Shown: positions 25,059-34,704 of the stretch, one piece after another
Numbering within the stretch: the first letter of the stretch is position 1
Layout: each line of letters begins with the position of its first letter
NCBI GenBank assembly: GCA_017883135.1
Contig: JADGOE010000011.1
Span: 1 to 61,756, forward strand
Reading direction: 5' to 3'
Length of the DNA: 61,756 nucleotides
DNA from: Acidimicrobiales bacterium
GTDB lineage: Bacteria; Actinomycetota; Acidimicrobiia; Acidimicrobiales; RAAP-2
Notes under the pieces: generated by a model
What the model was told of the DNA's origin: nothing
Database searches by the model: none
Seen by the model: the letters and a program-made list of their open reading frames with translations, nothing else
Translations under genes and position numbers: made by a program

Positions 25059-25076
25059 TAGGGCCGAAGGTCACCT
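25059..25076 (-). promoter_or_regulatory. DosR-like box upstream of the coo operon
   Basis: On the minus strand AGGTGACCTTCGGCCCTA, 88 bp before the cooF start, inside the 166-bp gap between the hydrogenase protease gene and cooF. It gives the coo genes a promoter of their own even though they lie in line with the hydrogenase genes. Confidence 0.72.
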
Positions 25077-25137
25077 GGACAGCACCCGACAGACGGACGG
25101 TTCCCTCACTCCGCCGACTGCACCCGGTGGGTCCGCA

Positions 25138-25632
25138 TCAACCGGCTTCGCCGATCAGATCTGCCACCTGTTGGGCCGCGTGGGGCACCGCATGGCGTAC
25201 GGCAGGACTCAGGCCTGTGCCCTGCCCGAAGTCGTTCCCCTCGATGCCGACCACCACCACCCGCTTCGGAGCGTTCCCGACGGCCCTGGCCAGTCGGAGG
25301 ATGTCGGCAACTCCGATGCCGTGGGTACTGGTCGTACCGGCCAGCGCCCTGGCCGGTACGGGCACCGGGTCGGTGTCCAGATCGATCAGCCGGACAGTGC
25401 CCACCTCTGCGCCCGAGCGCACGGCATCGACTACCACGGCAAGATCGGTGCCGGCCCACAGGCCGAGCAGGTCGAAGGGGTCAGCAAGCGGTCCGCGGTC
25501 GGACACGCCTCCGACCAGTGCGGCCACCCGTGCGGCCACGGCCGGGCCGGCTCCGTCGTCTCGGCGGTACACGTTCCCCATCCCGACCACCACGATCCGC
25601 TGTCGGGGCACCGCCCCCCTGGTCCCACTCAT
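25138..25632 (-). CDS. [NiFe] hydrogenase maturation protease
   Basis: 164 aa from ATG 25632, overlapping the large-subunit stop by 4 bases. It opens with IVVVGMGNVYRRDDGAGP, the HyaD/HoxW motif G-N-x-x-x-x-D-D-G with an Asp that contacts nickel, and continues with VVVDAVRSGAEVG and a late Gly-rich HGIGVADILRLA segment. These proteases clip the C-terminal tail of the large subunit after nickel loading. The adjacent large subunit ends with a 9-residue tail after its last ligand motif, as such an enzyme needs. Confidence 0.88.
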   Translation of the reverse strand: MSGTRGAVPRQRIVVVGMGNVYRRDDGAGPAVAARVAALVGGVSDRGPLADPFDLLGLWAGTDLAVVVDAVRSGAEVGTVRLIDLDTDPVPVPARALAGTTSTHGIGVADILRLARAVGNAPKRVVVVGIEGNDFGQGTGLSPAVRHAVPHAAQQVADLIGEAG

Positions 25633-26942
25633 GGCGCGACCACTGTGACATCGAGGAAGTGGGCGGCGCACGAGATGCACGGGTCGTGGTTGCGCACCGC
25701 CTGTTCGCAACGCCACGTGAGCTCCTCATCGGGCAGCTCGAGGGCGTTCTGTGCGACCCGGCGGAGATCGGATTCGATGGTGGCCAGGTTCTGGGAGGTG
25801 GGCGGCACGATGCGGGCAGCCACGATGGCACCGTCCCGGTCGAGCTCGTATTGGTGGAAGAGCAGACCGCGTGGCGCCTCGGTGGCGCCGGTGCCGACCC
25901 CTGCACGCGGTGGCACCGCGACGGCAGGCGGATCAGGTGGCTCATAGGACTCGATCAGCCGCAGCGCCTCATGGCAGGCGAAGACCAGCTCCACCGCGCG
26001 CACGACGATGCTCCGGAACGGATTCACGCAGACGTTCCCGAGCCCTCCTCGGGTCGCAGCCTGGCGGGCGACTTCGGGGAGCTCGGATGCGTTGAGTGCA
26101 TAACGGGCCAGCGGTCCGGTCAGGTAGGCGAATCTGCCTTCGATCCGGGCATGGAGGGCGGTGGAGCGGGCGAGGTGCTCCTCGATCACCAGGTCGGCGA
26201 AGCCGGCTGGTGAGGCGTCGAGGCCGTCGGACGACACGATCCGGCCAGACTCCATCGGGTAGCGGCCCGGGCTGCGCAGGGCGACGAAGCGGTACTCACT
26301 CTCGAGGTCGGGGAAGTCGAAGCCCGACACCCATTCGACGGTGTCCAGGGCGAGGTCGAGCGCCCGCCGCACGGGCTCGGCCAGGGCGGCCACCTGGTGG
26401 TGGTCGGGGGAGCGGTAGAACCCGCCGATCCGCACGTTGACCGGGTGGATGGCACGCCCCCCGATGGCCTCCGTGACCAGGTTGCCGGTCCGTTTGAGCG
26501 CCATGCCGCGCTCGAAGGCCACCCGGTCCCGCGTCGCCAGTTCGACGGCGTCGGCGCATCCGAGAAAATCAGGTGCGTGCAGCAGGTGGATGTGGAGCGC
26601 GTGGCTCTGGATCCACTCGCCGCAGTAGAGGAGGCGACGCAAGTCGGTGATCGGCGCGCCGACGCTCACGTCGCACGCGTCCTCCACGGTGGCACAGGCA
26701 CTCATCTGGTAGGCAACCGGGCAGATCCCACAGATGCGCGCGGTGATGTCCGGTGTCTCGGCGGCCTTCCTCCCTTTGAGCAGGGCCTCGAAGAACCGGG
26801 GTGGTTCGAAGACGGAAAGCGCCACATCGCCCACCACCCCTCCGGTCACCTCGACGCGGAGTGAGCCTTCGCCCTCGACCCGCGAGATGCCCTCGATTGC
26901 CACCGTGCGCCGTCTGCGCCGTCTGCGCGATCCGCCGGTCAT
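25629..26942 (-). CDS. Group 3b-type [NiFe] hydrogenase large subunit (catalytic)
   Basis: 437 aa. The L1 motif RICGICP (Cys70, Cys73) and the C-terminal L5 motif DPCISCAAHF (Cys422, Cys425) hold the Ni-Fe site. After His428 a tail of FLDVTVVAP remains for the maturation protease to remove. Sequence signatures and the four-subunit layout (beta, gamma, delta, alpha) fit the NADP-linked soluble type known as sulfhydrogenase or Hyh, which couples H2 and NADP+/NADPH. In Mycobacterium smegmatis the comparable enzyme depends on DosR. It overlaps both neighbours by 4 bases (ATGA). The reaction direction in vivo is not readable from the sequence. Confidence 0.92.
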   Translation of the reverse strand: MTGGSRRRRRRRTVAIEGISRVEGEGSLRVEVTGGVVGDVALSVFEPPRFFEALLKGRKAAETPDITARICGICPVAYQMSACATVEDACDVSVGAPITDLRRLLYCGEWIQSHALHIHLLHAPDFLGCADAVELATRDRVAFERGMALKRTGNLVTEAIGGRAIHPVNVRIGGFYRSPDHHQVAALAEPVRRALDLALDTVEWVSGFDFPDLESEYRFVALRSPGRYPMESGRIVSSDGLDASPAGFADLVIEEHLARSTALHARIEGRFAYLTGPLARYALNASELPEVARQAATRGGLGNVCVNPFRSIVVRAVELVFACHEALRLIESYEPPDPPAVAVPPRAGVGTGATEAPRGLLFHQYELDRDGAIVAARIVPPTSQNLATIESDLRRVAQNALELPDEELTWRCEQAVRNHDPCISCAAHFLDVTVVAP

Positions 26943-27760
26943 GCGGGGCGGTCCTGGTCGTCCACCGGTGCCGGCTCCCCGGTCTTCGCCAGGGCCAGCG
27001 CCCGGTCACCGAAGACCGGGTCGCCGGCGTAGAAGGTGGCGAACAGCGCGGAAGCGTCCACGGGTGCCATGCCGTCGTCGAGGAGGCGACCGGCCAGGGC
27101 TCCGGTGTTGGACCCTTCGGAGGGCCCGAAACAACCGAAGCACCCACGCCCGATCGACGGGCAGAGTGCGCCGCAGCCGGCACGGGTTACCGGTCCGAGG
27201 CAGGGGGTGCCCTTGGCGACCGGCAGGCAAACGGTGCCACGGCCCTTGCACTGCTGGCAGACGGTGTGGGTCGGTAGGACCGGTCGGCGGCCCGCCAGTT
27301 CGGCAGTGATCACCTCGAGCAGTTGATGGCGGTCGATCGGGCACCCCTGGAGCTCTTGGTCCACGGCCACGTGCGCCGAGACGGGTGTGGACGTCGACAG
27401 CGTCGACACGAACTCGGGGTGGGCGTATACGGCACCGGCATACTCGCCGTCGCCGGCGAAGTTGCGGAGCGCCTGGATTCCCCCGGCGGTCGCACAGGCC
27501 CCAATTGTGATCAGGCGGTGCGAGGACCGGCGGACATCGCGGATCCGCTCGGCATCAGCGGGGGTGCTGATCGACCCTTCGACCAGTGACACGTCGTAGG
27601 GTCCGTCAACCTTGTTGCGGGTCAGCTCGTTGAAGTGGGCGATCCTCATAGCGCCGGCCAACGCCAACAACTCGTCCGTACAGTCGAGGAGGCTCAGTTG
27701 GCAGCCGTCGCAGGACGCGAACTTCCAGACGGCGAGGGTCGGCCGCTTGGTCGTCGTCAC
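26939..27760 (-). CDS. [NiFe] hydrogenase small subunit, group 3b type
   Basis: 273 aa from GTG 27760. The proximal cluster signature C17-x2-C20 (FASCDGCQLSLLDC) opens the protein, and ITIGACATAGGIQALRNF supplies the next cysteine. A Cys-rich C-terminal half (VCQQCKGRGTVCLP, RAGCGALCPSIGRGCFGCFG) should hold the medial and distal clusters. There is no twin-arginine signal, so it is cytoplasmic, in keeping with group 3. It overlaps the flavin subunit upstream (GTGA) and the large subunit downstream. Confidence 0.9.
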   Translation of the reverse strand: MTTTKRPTLAVWKFASCDGCQLSLLDCTDELLALAGAMRIAHFNELTRNKVDGPYDVSLVEGSISTPADAERIRDVRRSSHRLITIGACATAGGIQALRNFAGDGEYAGAVYAHPEFVSTLSTSTPVSAHVAVDQELQGCPIDRHQLLEVITAELAGRRPVLPTHTVCQQCKGRGTVCLPVAKGTPCLGPVTRAGCGALCPSIGRGCFGCFGPSEGSNTGALAGRLLDDGMAPVDASALFATFYAGDPVFGDRALALAKTGEPAPVDDQDRPA

Positions 27761-28626
27761 CGGTTGCGCTCCATCAACAGTTGGTCGGCGACGCCCCCGT
27801 ATGAGACGACCGGGCCGTCGCGGCACACGAGCAGTGGACCCAGTTGGCAATGGCCGCACAGTCCGATGCCGCACTGCATGTTCCGTTCGAGCGATACCTG
27901 GATCCGCCGTGGGTCGATCCCGCGGTCGACGAGGGCACGGGTGGTGAAGCGCATCATGATCTCGGGGCCACAAGCGAGGGCCACGGAACGGGCCGGCTCG
28001 AACGGTGCATCGAGGAGCAGGGAGGTGACCACGCCGACAGGCCCCTGCCACCCTTGCGCTCCGACATCGACGGTGACCGCGACGTCAGCCCCCCGCCGGC
28101 GCCAATCCTCGAGATCTGCGGCGAAGAGGATCTGATCGGGTGAGCGCATGCCGACCAGCACGTAGACCCGGCCACCCCCGTCCCGGCGGCGGGCCACGAG
28201 ATCCCGCACGGTCCCGCGGAGCGGAGCGAGCCCGATGCCCCCGGCCACCACCACGACATCGGTATCTTCCCCGATGCCGCCGATGCCCCAGTGGGTCCCG
28301 AACGGCCCCCGGACGCCGACTACGGAACCGATCCGCGCTTCGCACAACGCATGGGTCACCGCGCCGACGTCGCGAATCGAATGCTCGACCGCGCCGGCGC
28401 CCCCCGGTGCGCTGGAGATGGAGATGGCGACCTCGCCGACGCCGAAGGCCGTCAGCATGTTGAACTGGCCGGGGGCGAATGCGGGCAACTGTCCCCGGTG
28501 CGGCTCGAGGGCGAGGGTGACCACATCCGCGACCTCGACCTGTCGACCGACCACCCGGTACGGCTCCGGCACGAGCGCGCCGCGTCGTGGCGGCGGCCGG
28601 CCGGTGGGCTCAGTGGTCTCGGTCAT
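27757..28626 (-). CDS. FAD/NAD(P)-binding gamma subunit of the hydrogenase
   Basis: 289 aa from ATG 28626. It has a ferredoxin-NADP reductase-type FAD part (PGQFNMLTAFGVGEVAISIS), a nucleotide-binding GGIGLAPLRGTVRDL, a SVALACGPEIMMRF segment and a C-terminal cysteine set CGIGLCGHCQLGPLLVC for a [2Fe-2S] cluster. This is the HydG/PyrK-like subunit of group 3b hydrogenases that exchanges electrons with NADP(H). It overlaps the small subunit by GTGA, and its start lies 17 bases inside the upstream cNMP-domain gene. Confidence 0.9.
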   Translation of the reverse strand: MTETTEPTGRPPPRRGALVPEPYRVVGRQVEVADVVTLALEPHRGQLPAFAPGQFNMLTAFGVGEVAISISSAPGGAGAVEHSIRDVGAVTHALCEARIGSVVGVRGPFGTHWGIGGIGEDTDVVVVAGGIGLAPLRGTVRDLVARRRDGGGRVYVLVGMRSPDQILFAADLEDWRRRGADVAVTVDVGAQGWQGPVGVVTSLLLDAPFEPARSVALACGPEIMMRFTTRALVDRGIDPRRIQVSLERNMQCGIGLCGHCQLGPLLVCRDGPVVSYGGVADQLLMERNR

Positions 28627-29076
28627 GGCCGTAGAGGTCGAGGAGACGGACGCGGGTCGCCTGTAGCCTTCCGAGGAGCACGGACGCGAGGCGCTCGAGT
28701 AGGGCAAGGGCCACCGTCGGGTTTTCGTCGAGCCGTGTCCGCATGCACGTGCTGTCGATGGCCACCGTCGCCACCGGCCCGAGGGCACGTGCGTCGAAGT
28801 GCCAGCGGAACGGGGGCGAGACCCACGACAGGCCGACCACCTGGCCCGGCCCCACCGTGTCGACGATGTGCCGGTCGCGGCCTGGTCCGCGAACCTCGAT
28901 GGCGACCCGCCCCCGATGGACCAGGTGCAGAGTGTCCGCCACGCTGCCCTCGCTCAGCAGCAGGCTCCCGGCCTCGAAGGTCTCCAGATGGCCGCAGCCG
29001 GCCAACAACTCCACGGTGCCCTCGGGGAGCCCCGAGAGGAAGCGGTGGGAAGAGAGGATCCCGTGCATCGCCTCGG

Positions 29077-29080
<4 letters not shown>
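28610..29080 (-). CDS. Cyclic nucleotide-binding (cNMP) domain protein inside the hydrogenase operon
   Basis: 156 aa from GTG 29080. The cupin-like cNMP fold is recognisable: [20 protein letters not shown], then [11 protein letters not shown] and [14 protein letters not shown], with two further strands and a last helix ([20 protein letters not shown]). There is no HTH domain after it, so it is not a Crp-type regulator but a small sensor or adaptor. The phosphate-binding arginine of true cAMP sites is not obvious. It overlaps the beta subunit by 4 bases and the gamma subunit by 17, so it is made in step with the enzyme and may control or anchor it. Confidence 0.85.
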
Positions 29081-30228
<1,148 letters not shown>

Positions 30229-30260
30229 CAACCCAGGTTACGGGCACACCTGCTTCCACA

Positions 30261-30304
30261 AAAGGGTCCAACGGCACCTCTGGCGGCATTGGGAGCCGAA
30301 GGCA
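30261..30304 (-). promoter_or_regulatory. Weak DosR-like sites before the hydrogenase operon
   Basis: AAGGGTCCAACGGCAC (about 30261-30276) and GGGAGCCGAAGGCAG (30291-30305) each keep part of the GGGCCGAAGGTCAC core but with several mismatches. They lie 33 to 77 bp before the beta-subunit start. They are much weaker than the other boxes and are listed only as candidates. Confidence 0.25.
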
Positions 30305-30305
30305 G

Positions 30306-31325
30306 CTAACGAACCGGCCGGTCCTGTGTGGATCCCGACGGGTGAGCTGGTTCCGGCTGATCGGGGTAGCGGAGGACCACCACGGGGCAGTGGGCATGGG
30401 AGATGCAGTGCTCGCTGACCGATCCGAGCAGCGTGCCGGCGAGGTCGCCGTGGCCGCGGCTGCCGACGACCAACAGGTCTGCCCCCTTCGATGCCTCCTC
30501 CAGCGCGGGTGCGGCGTGGCCCTGGACGACGGTCGGTTGGAATGCGATGTCCGGATGGGATCGCTGCAACTTCTCGATCGCTCCGTCGAGCAGCTGGCGG
30601 GCATCGGCGGCCGGGTCGTAGAGCGGGGGCACGTAGCCCGCGATCGCGTAGCTGGTCGGCCACTCCCACGTGGTGATGGCTTCCACGGACGCCGACGTCA
30701 GCTCGGCCTGGTGGGCGGCCCAGCCAAGTGCGGTCTCTGCAGACGATGATCCGTCGAATCCGACCACGATCCGCTGGCGTCGATCTGCCCGCGCTGCCGT
30801 CTCCCTGCGCGCCACTGGGGTCGAGGCCGAACCTTGCTCGGTGCCTCGGGCCGTGGCACGACCGGATGCAGGCCCTTCAGGTCCGACGACGACTACCGGG
30901 CAGCGGGCCCGGTGCACGCACCGTCGGCCGATCGATCCGAGCAGAAGCCCGCTGAACCCGCCGCGGCCCCGCGAGCCGACGACGAGGAGATCGGCCCCCT
31001 CGCTTGCTTCGATGAGGACGACACCCGGAGCGTGCTCGCTGATAGCGGACCTGGTGATCACCTCGGGCGCGACCTGGGCGGCGCGCGCCGCTGCGCCGTC
31101 GACGATGGGCTGGAAGGCCTTCCTGACGGTGCTCGGAGCGACCAGGACAGAGCCCGGTCCAGAGGCTGCATGGATCTCGAGGACAGCGCCGGTCCGCGCT
31201 GCCTGGACGGCGGCCCACTCCAAGGCCCTCGTCGCACCGTCCGAGCCGTCGACTCCCACCACGATGCGGCCGCGCCTGGCGCCGGCCCCGGCGGCGCTCT
31301 GCTCCTTGGATGCCATCGCCCTCAT
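30306..31325 (-). CDS. Tandem universal stress protein (two UspA domains), 339 aa
   Basis: Two USP domains: IVVGVDGSDGATRALEWAAV with VGSRGRGGFSGLLLGSIGRR, then IVVGFDGSSSAETALGWAAH with VGSRGHGDLAGTLLGSVSEH. Both carry the G-x2-G-x9-GS ATP motif. Length and layout match the tandem USPs of mycobacteria (Rv2623 type), a DosR-regulon marker. The second domain is very like the single USP at 16.2 kb, so one was probably copied from the other. It lies between the sensor kinase and the hydrogenase genes, all on the minus strand. Confidence 0.9.
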   Translation of the reverse strand: MRAMASKEQSAAGAGARRGRIVVGVDGSDGATRALEWAAVQAARTGAVLEIHAASGPGSVLVAPSTVRKAFQPIVDGAAARAAQVAPEVITRSAISEHAPGVVLIEASEGADLLVVGSRGRGGFSGLLLGSIGRRCVHRARCPVVVVGPEGPASGRATARGTEQGSASTPVARRETAARADRRQRIVVGFDGSSSAETALGWAAHQAELTSASVEAITTWEWPTSYAIAGYVPPLYDPAADARQLLDGAIEKLQRSHPDIAFQPTVVQGHAAPALEEASKGADLLVVGSRGHGDLAGTLLGSVSEHCISHAHCPVVVLRYPDQPEPAHPSGSTQDRPVR

Positions 31326-31429
31326 GCCTCCCTGGTCGCCGCTGTCGTGCTGTGCTCGTCGGAGTTCGTCCGGCCCACGGGGCGGTCACCACGATCGCCC
31401 GGCCGGGCCCGTCGCGCCGGAGCGACGAA

Positions 31430-32593
31430 CTAGAGGTCGACGGGAACCTCCCAGGTGAGCCGGGTGCCTCCGCCCCGTGGGCACTCGGTGGTGAAGTGGC
31501 CGTGGAGCTTCTCCGCTCGCCTTCGGAGGTTCACCAGCCCGAGTCCGCCCTCACTGCTCGGGTTCTCGGCGATCCCCCGTCCGTTGTCGATGACCTCGAG
31601 GCGGCACGTTCCATCCTCCACGACGAGGCCGACACTGGCTTCGGTGGCGCTTGCATGGCGACCCACGTTGGTCAACGCCTCTCGGACGGTGGCCAGAAGA
31701 TGCTCGGCGACCTGGTCGGTGATGACCGAATCGATCGGTCCGTCGAATAGCACATCGATCTCGAATCCGACGACCGGGGTGAGCTCGTGGACCAACGAGA
31801 GGACAGTGGACCGGATCCCTCTGCCGATGCCGGTCGAGGCGAGCTCGAAGATGCTGGTGCGGACCTGGCGAATGCTGTCGTCGATCTCGCCGATGGCCGC
31901 GTCGAGCCGATCAAGGTTGCCCTCCGTCGAGGGCGTGGCGGCCATGCTCTGGAGGGAGAGCCCGACCGCGAAGAGGCGCTGGATGACCGTGTCGTGCAGG
32001 TCCCGGGCCAACCGGTCCCGGTCCTCGTAGATGGCCATTTCTTTGGACCGCTGATGGAGGCGGGCGTTCTCGATGGCGAAACCGGCTGCAGTGGCCAGCG
32101 CCTCGACCAGAGCCTCGTCGTCCTCGGTGAACTCCGACCCGCCGACCTTGTCGGTCAGGTAGAGGTTGCCGTAGACCCGGTCGCGCACTTTGATCGGCAC
32201 CCCCAGAAACGACTCCATCAGGGGGTGGTTCGGGGGGAAGCCGTATCGCTTGGGATGGGTGGAGAGGCTGGCCAGCCGGATCGGCCTCGGATCGGCGATG
32301 AGCAGCTCCAGAATGCCCATTCCGGTCGGCCCGGCCCCGATCAGCTCCTTCGCCGCAAGAGACAGTCCGACGGTGAGGAACTCGGCGAGGGCCGTGCCCT
32401 CTTCATTGAGGACCCCAAGCGCGCCGTATCGGGCATCGGTCATCGAACGAGCCTCGTCGACGATGTGGTGCAGCAGCGTAGGCAGGTCGAGGTCCGACTC
32501 GAGGAGCAGCGTCGCCTGCAACACCCGCCTGAGCTCGGCCGGATCCTCGATGGACCGGAGCGGTGCTTGGTCCTTCATCGAGCCGTCCGGCAT
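31430..32593 (-). CDS. DosS/DosT-like histidine kinase with a single GAF domain
   Basis: 387 aa. Residues about 35-178 form a GAF domain; HPKRYGFPPNHPLMESFLG with VYGNLYLTDK closely follows the heme-binding GAF-A of mycobacterial DosS, including the His (H123) I align from memory with the heme ligand. Next comes the dimerisation/phospho-acceptor motif RDLHDTVIQRLFAVGL (H200) of the HisKA_3 group, then an ATPase domain with NVGRHA and GGLGLVNLRRRAEKL. DosS and DosT have two GAF domains; this has one, a reduced form. ATG 32593 is chosen (alternative 32578). It is divergent from the response regulator gene, 154 bp apart, and probably its partner. Confidence 0.88.
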   Translation of the reverse strand: MPDGSMKDQAPLRSIEDPAELRRVLQATLLLESDLDLPTLLHHIVDEARSMTDARYGALGVLNEEGTALAEFLTVGLSLAAKELIGAGPTGMGILELLIADPRPIRLASLSTHPKRYGFPPNHPLMESFLGVPIKVRDRVYGNLYLTDKVGGSEFTEDDEALVEALATAAGFAIENARLHQRSKEMAIYEDRDRLARDLHDTVIQRLFAVGLSLQSMAATPSTEGNLDRLDAAIGEIDDSIRQVRTSIFELASTGIGRGIRSTVLSLVHELTPVVGFEIDVLFDGPIDSVITDQVAEHLLATVREALTNVGRHASATEASVGLVVEDGTCRLEVIDNGRGIAENPSSEGGLGLVNLRRRAEKLHGHFTTECPRGGGTRLTWEVPVDL

Positions 32594-32747
32594 CACTGTC
32601 CAGGGTACCGATCTCATCGGCCACCGTCCAAAGGCGCCCCTGGTCCACGTGAACGTGATGAAATGGAGAGCTGTGAGCGTGGGAGTCGGCGAGAGTCGGC
32701 GCCGGCTCGGAGTTGTCTCGACGACGTCCGATTGGGAGGATGGCCAG

Positions 32748-33419
32748 GTGAGTGTGCGCATATTCCTCCTCGACGATCACGAGATCGTGAGGACCGGGCT
32801 CCGGTCGCTGCTCGAGGCCGCCGAGGACCTTGTCGTGGTGGGGGAGGCGAGCACTGTCGCCGAGGCGTTGGCACGGATTCCCTCTGCCCGCCCCGACGTG
32901 GCGATCCTCGACGTACGCCTTCCCGATGGCAGTGGGATCGAGGTCTGCCGCGAGATCCGCTCGCAGTCGCCCGAAATCGGATGCGTGATGCTGACCTCCT
33001 ACGCAGATGACGAAGCGCTCTTCGCCGCGGTGATGGCCGGCGCCGCCGGGTACGTGTTGAAGCAGGTCGGTGGGACCAGCCTGGTGGAAGATGTCCGGCG
33101 GGTGGCCGCCGGCGAGTCGCTGCTCGACCCTGCGCTGGCCGAGCGGGTGATCGAACGACTGCGAGAGGGCCCCGACGAAGATCCACTGCTGGCCAATCTG
33201 ACGCCCCAGGAACGCAAGATCCTCGATCTCATCGCCGAAGGGCAGACCAACCGCCAGATCGCCGACACGATGTACCTCGCCGAGAAGACCGTGAAGAACT
33301 ACGTCTCCAATCTCTTGACCAAGCTTGGCATGCAGCGACGCACTCAGGCCGCCACCTATGCGGCCCGTCTCGCGGAACGCTCGGCGCAGGCGCACCGCAC
33401 CGACACGTCCGGAACGTGA
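32748..33419 (+). CDS. DosR/DevR-like NarL-type response regulator
   Basis: 223 aa from GTG 32748, with GGGAGGA upstream; upstream in-frame codons look non-native. The receiver domain has phospho-acceptor D55 in AILDVRLPDGSGIEVCR and GAAGYVLK near its end. The LuxR-type HTH reads LTPQERKILDLIAEGQTNRQ, then MYLAEKTVKNYVSNLLTKLG and RRTQAATYA. This follows M. tuberculosis DosR very closely through the DNA-reading helix (EKTVKNYVS..L.KLGM.RRTQAA), so the same box type is expected. It is the likely reader of the boxes in this window. Confidence 0.92.
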   Translation: MSVRIFLLDDHEIVRTGLRSLLEAAEDLVVVGEASTVAEALARIPSARPDVAILDVRLPDGSGIEVCREIRSQSPEIGCVMLTSYADDEALFAAVMAGAAGYVLKQVGGTSLVEDVRRVAAGESLLDPALAERVIERLREGPDEDPLLANLTPQERKILDLIAEGQTNRQIADTMYLAEKTVKNYVSNLLTKLGMQRRTQAATYAARLAERSAQAHRTDTSGT

Positions 33420-33425
33420 CGACTT

Positions 33426-33445
33426 CGACGCTCGGATGAGCGTCG
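33426..33445. terminator. Hairpin terminator between convergent genes
   Basis: CGACGCTC (33426-33433) pairs with GAGCGTCG (33438-33445) around a GGAT loop, 7 bases after the regulator stop. No T tract follows. Confidence 0.45.
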
Positions 33446-33458
33446 GCGGACCGCCCGG

Positions 33459-33800
33459 TCAGGTGTCGGGCTCTTCCTCGGGCTCTTCCTCGGCGGGTTC
33501 GTCCGGCAGGACCCCTCCATCCACGAGGTAACGCTCGAGCCGCTGCCGTCCCTGCTCGGGCTGGTCGAAGTCTCTGATGCTGCAGGCAAGCCCCATACGT
33601 CGTGCCAGGCGGATCAGTGCGGCGTCATACGCCAATTGGTCGGCTACCGCCTGGAGGGCCCAATCCGGGCCGCTGTGGGTGGCGTCCTCTTCCAGCAGGC
33701 GCCGGCAACGGACGAGCTCGGCCAGCGAGCCGGCGGTGGTCGGAGGGCCATCTGCTTGGCCCGGCTCACCAAACGCTGCGTCGAGGAGCTCGGAGTACAT
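33459..33800 (-). CDS. Hypothetical protein, 113 aa, acidic tail
   Basis: I do not recognise this protein. It starts MYSELLDAAFGEPGQ at 33800 (an upstream in-frame GTG at 33815, with GGGGAG ahead, is an alternative). The middle is helical (LAELVRCRRLLEED, WALQAVADQLAYDAALIRLA). The end is strongly acidic (EPAEEEPEEEPDT). It may share a transcript with the coiled-coil protein upstream at 33908, which has a DosR-like box. It has no catalytic or metal motif. Confidence 0.55.
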   Translation of the reverse strand: MYSELLDAAFGEPGQADGPPTTAGSLAELVRCRRLLEEDATHSGPDWALQAVADQLAYDAALIRLARRMGLACSIRDFDQPEQGRQRLERYLVDGGVLPDEPAEEEPEEEPDT

Positions 33801-33907
33801 GGAACGGGCGGGCACGGTGGCCGTCTCCCCTCGCGTCGTCCTCATCCTTCCTGGTGGGGAGGGCGTGGCGATCATCGTGCCGGGGAGTAGACGGCGGTGG
33901 CGCCCAG

Positions 33908-34261
33908 CTAGTCCGGTTGGCCGCGGCGCACCACAGCCTCGGCGGCCTGGTATGCCTGCCCGAGGTCGGCGAGCAGCTGTTCGAGGCCCTTGACCAGACT
34001 CCCCAAGTTCGATCCGACGCCGCTGGGGACATCGGAGAGGCGGTTCCGAGCGGCCAAGTAGGCGTTCTCGGTGACGTTGAGCCGCTTGCGGACCTCCTCG
34101 CGGATCCCGAGATCCGCCAGATCGACCTGCACGATCAGCTCGTCGATACGCGCCCGCCACTCATCGAGCGACCGACCCAGCTGCTCCAATATGACGCGGT
34201 CGACTTGGGCGTCCGCGACCGCGCTCCCCACACTGGTTCTGTTGGATGTCGTCTCCGGCAT
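33908..34261 (-). CDS. Hypothetical coiled-coil protein, 117 aa
   Basis: ATG 34261. The product is long-helical: VDRVILEQLGRSLDEWRARI, then REEVRKRLNVTENAYLAARN and LVKGLEQLLADLGQAYQAAE. It looks like a small helical bundle or coiled coil with no cysteine or membrane segment, and I do not recognise the family. A perfect copy of the 18-bp DosR-like box begins 59 bp upstream, so it is probably part of the same response. Confidence 0.6.
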   Translation of the reverse strand: MPETTSNRTSVGSAVADAQVDRVILEQLGRSLDEWRARIDELIVQVDLADLGIREEVRKRLNVTENAYLAARNRLSDVPSGVGSNLGSLVKGLEQLLADLGQAYQAAEAVVRRGQPD

Positions 34262-34319
34262 GAAGTCCCCTTTCTGCGGATTCCCTACGCCCAGAATGTG
34301 CGTTTGCCGCCATTCTCGC

Positions 34320-34337
34320 TAGGGCCGAACGTCCCGA
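34320..34337 (-). promoter_or_regulatory. DosR-like box upstream of 33908-34261
   Basis: Reads TCGGGACGTTCGGCCCTA on the minus strand, identical to the box at 16722. The gap 34338-34704 to the STAS gene has no further gene I can support. Confidence 0.75.
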
Positions 34338-34704
34338 TGGCGCACCGAGAGGTCCACCACATGCGACCCCTGGCGGAATGTGTCGCGCCGAGGCGCGGCC
34401 GGACGGCAGTCCGTGCGCCAAGCCGCCCGACTGGGTCGGTGGGAGCAAAAGGACCTTCGGCTCTATGGCTGGACCGCCAATCGTCAGATCATGAACCCAG
34501 CGCTCTTCGGACCCGAGGAATGCAAGCAAAGAAGAAGGCGAGGGCTCAGGTGCACAACAACAGCCGTGACATCAGGTGGCCGACGGTCGAGTGGCCGCTG
34601 GCCCCGGCCCCCGAACCGGGGTTGGGTCCTGTCCTGCTCGCTCCGACGGGCGCCTGCCGGGACACAACGGATTCGGCAGCCGCCGACGTCTTCGCCGCCA
34701 GGAT

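Noticed and set aside
31360-31390. GGGCCGGACGAACTCC on the minus strand before the tandem USP as a box
   Set aside because: Two extra bases between the halves and several mismatches; too weak to list as a site.
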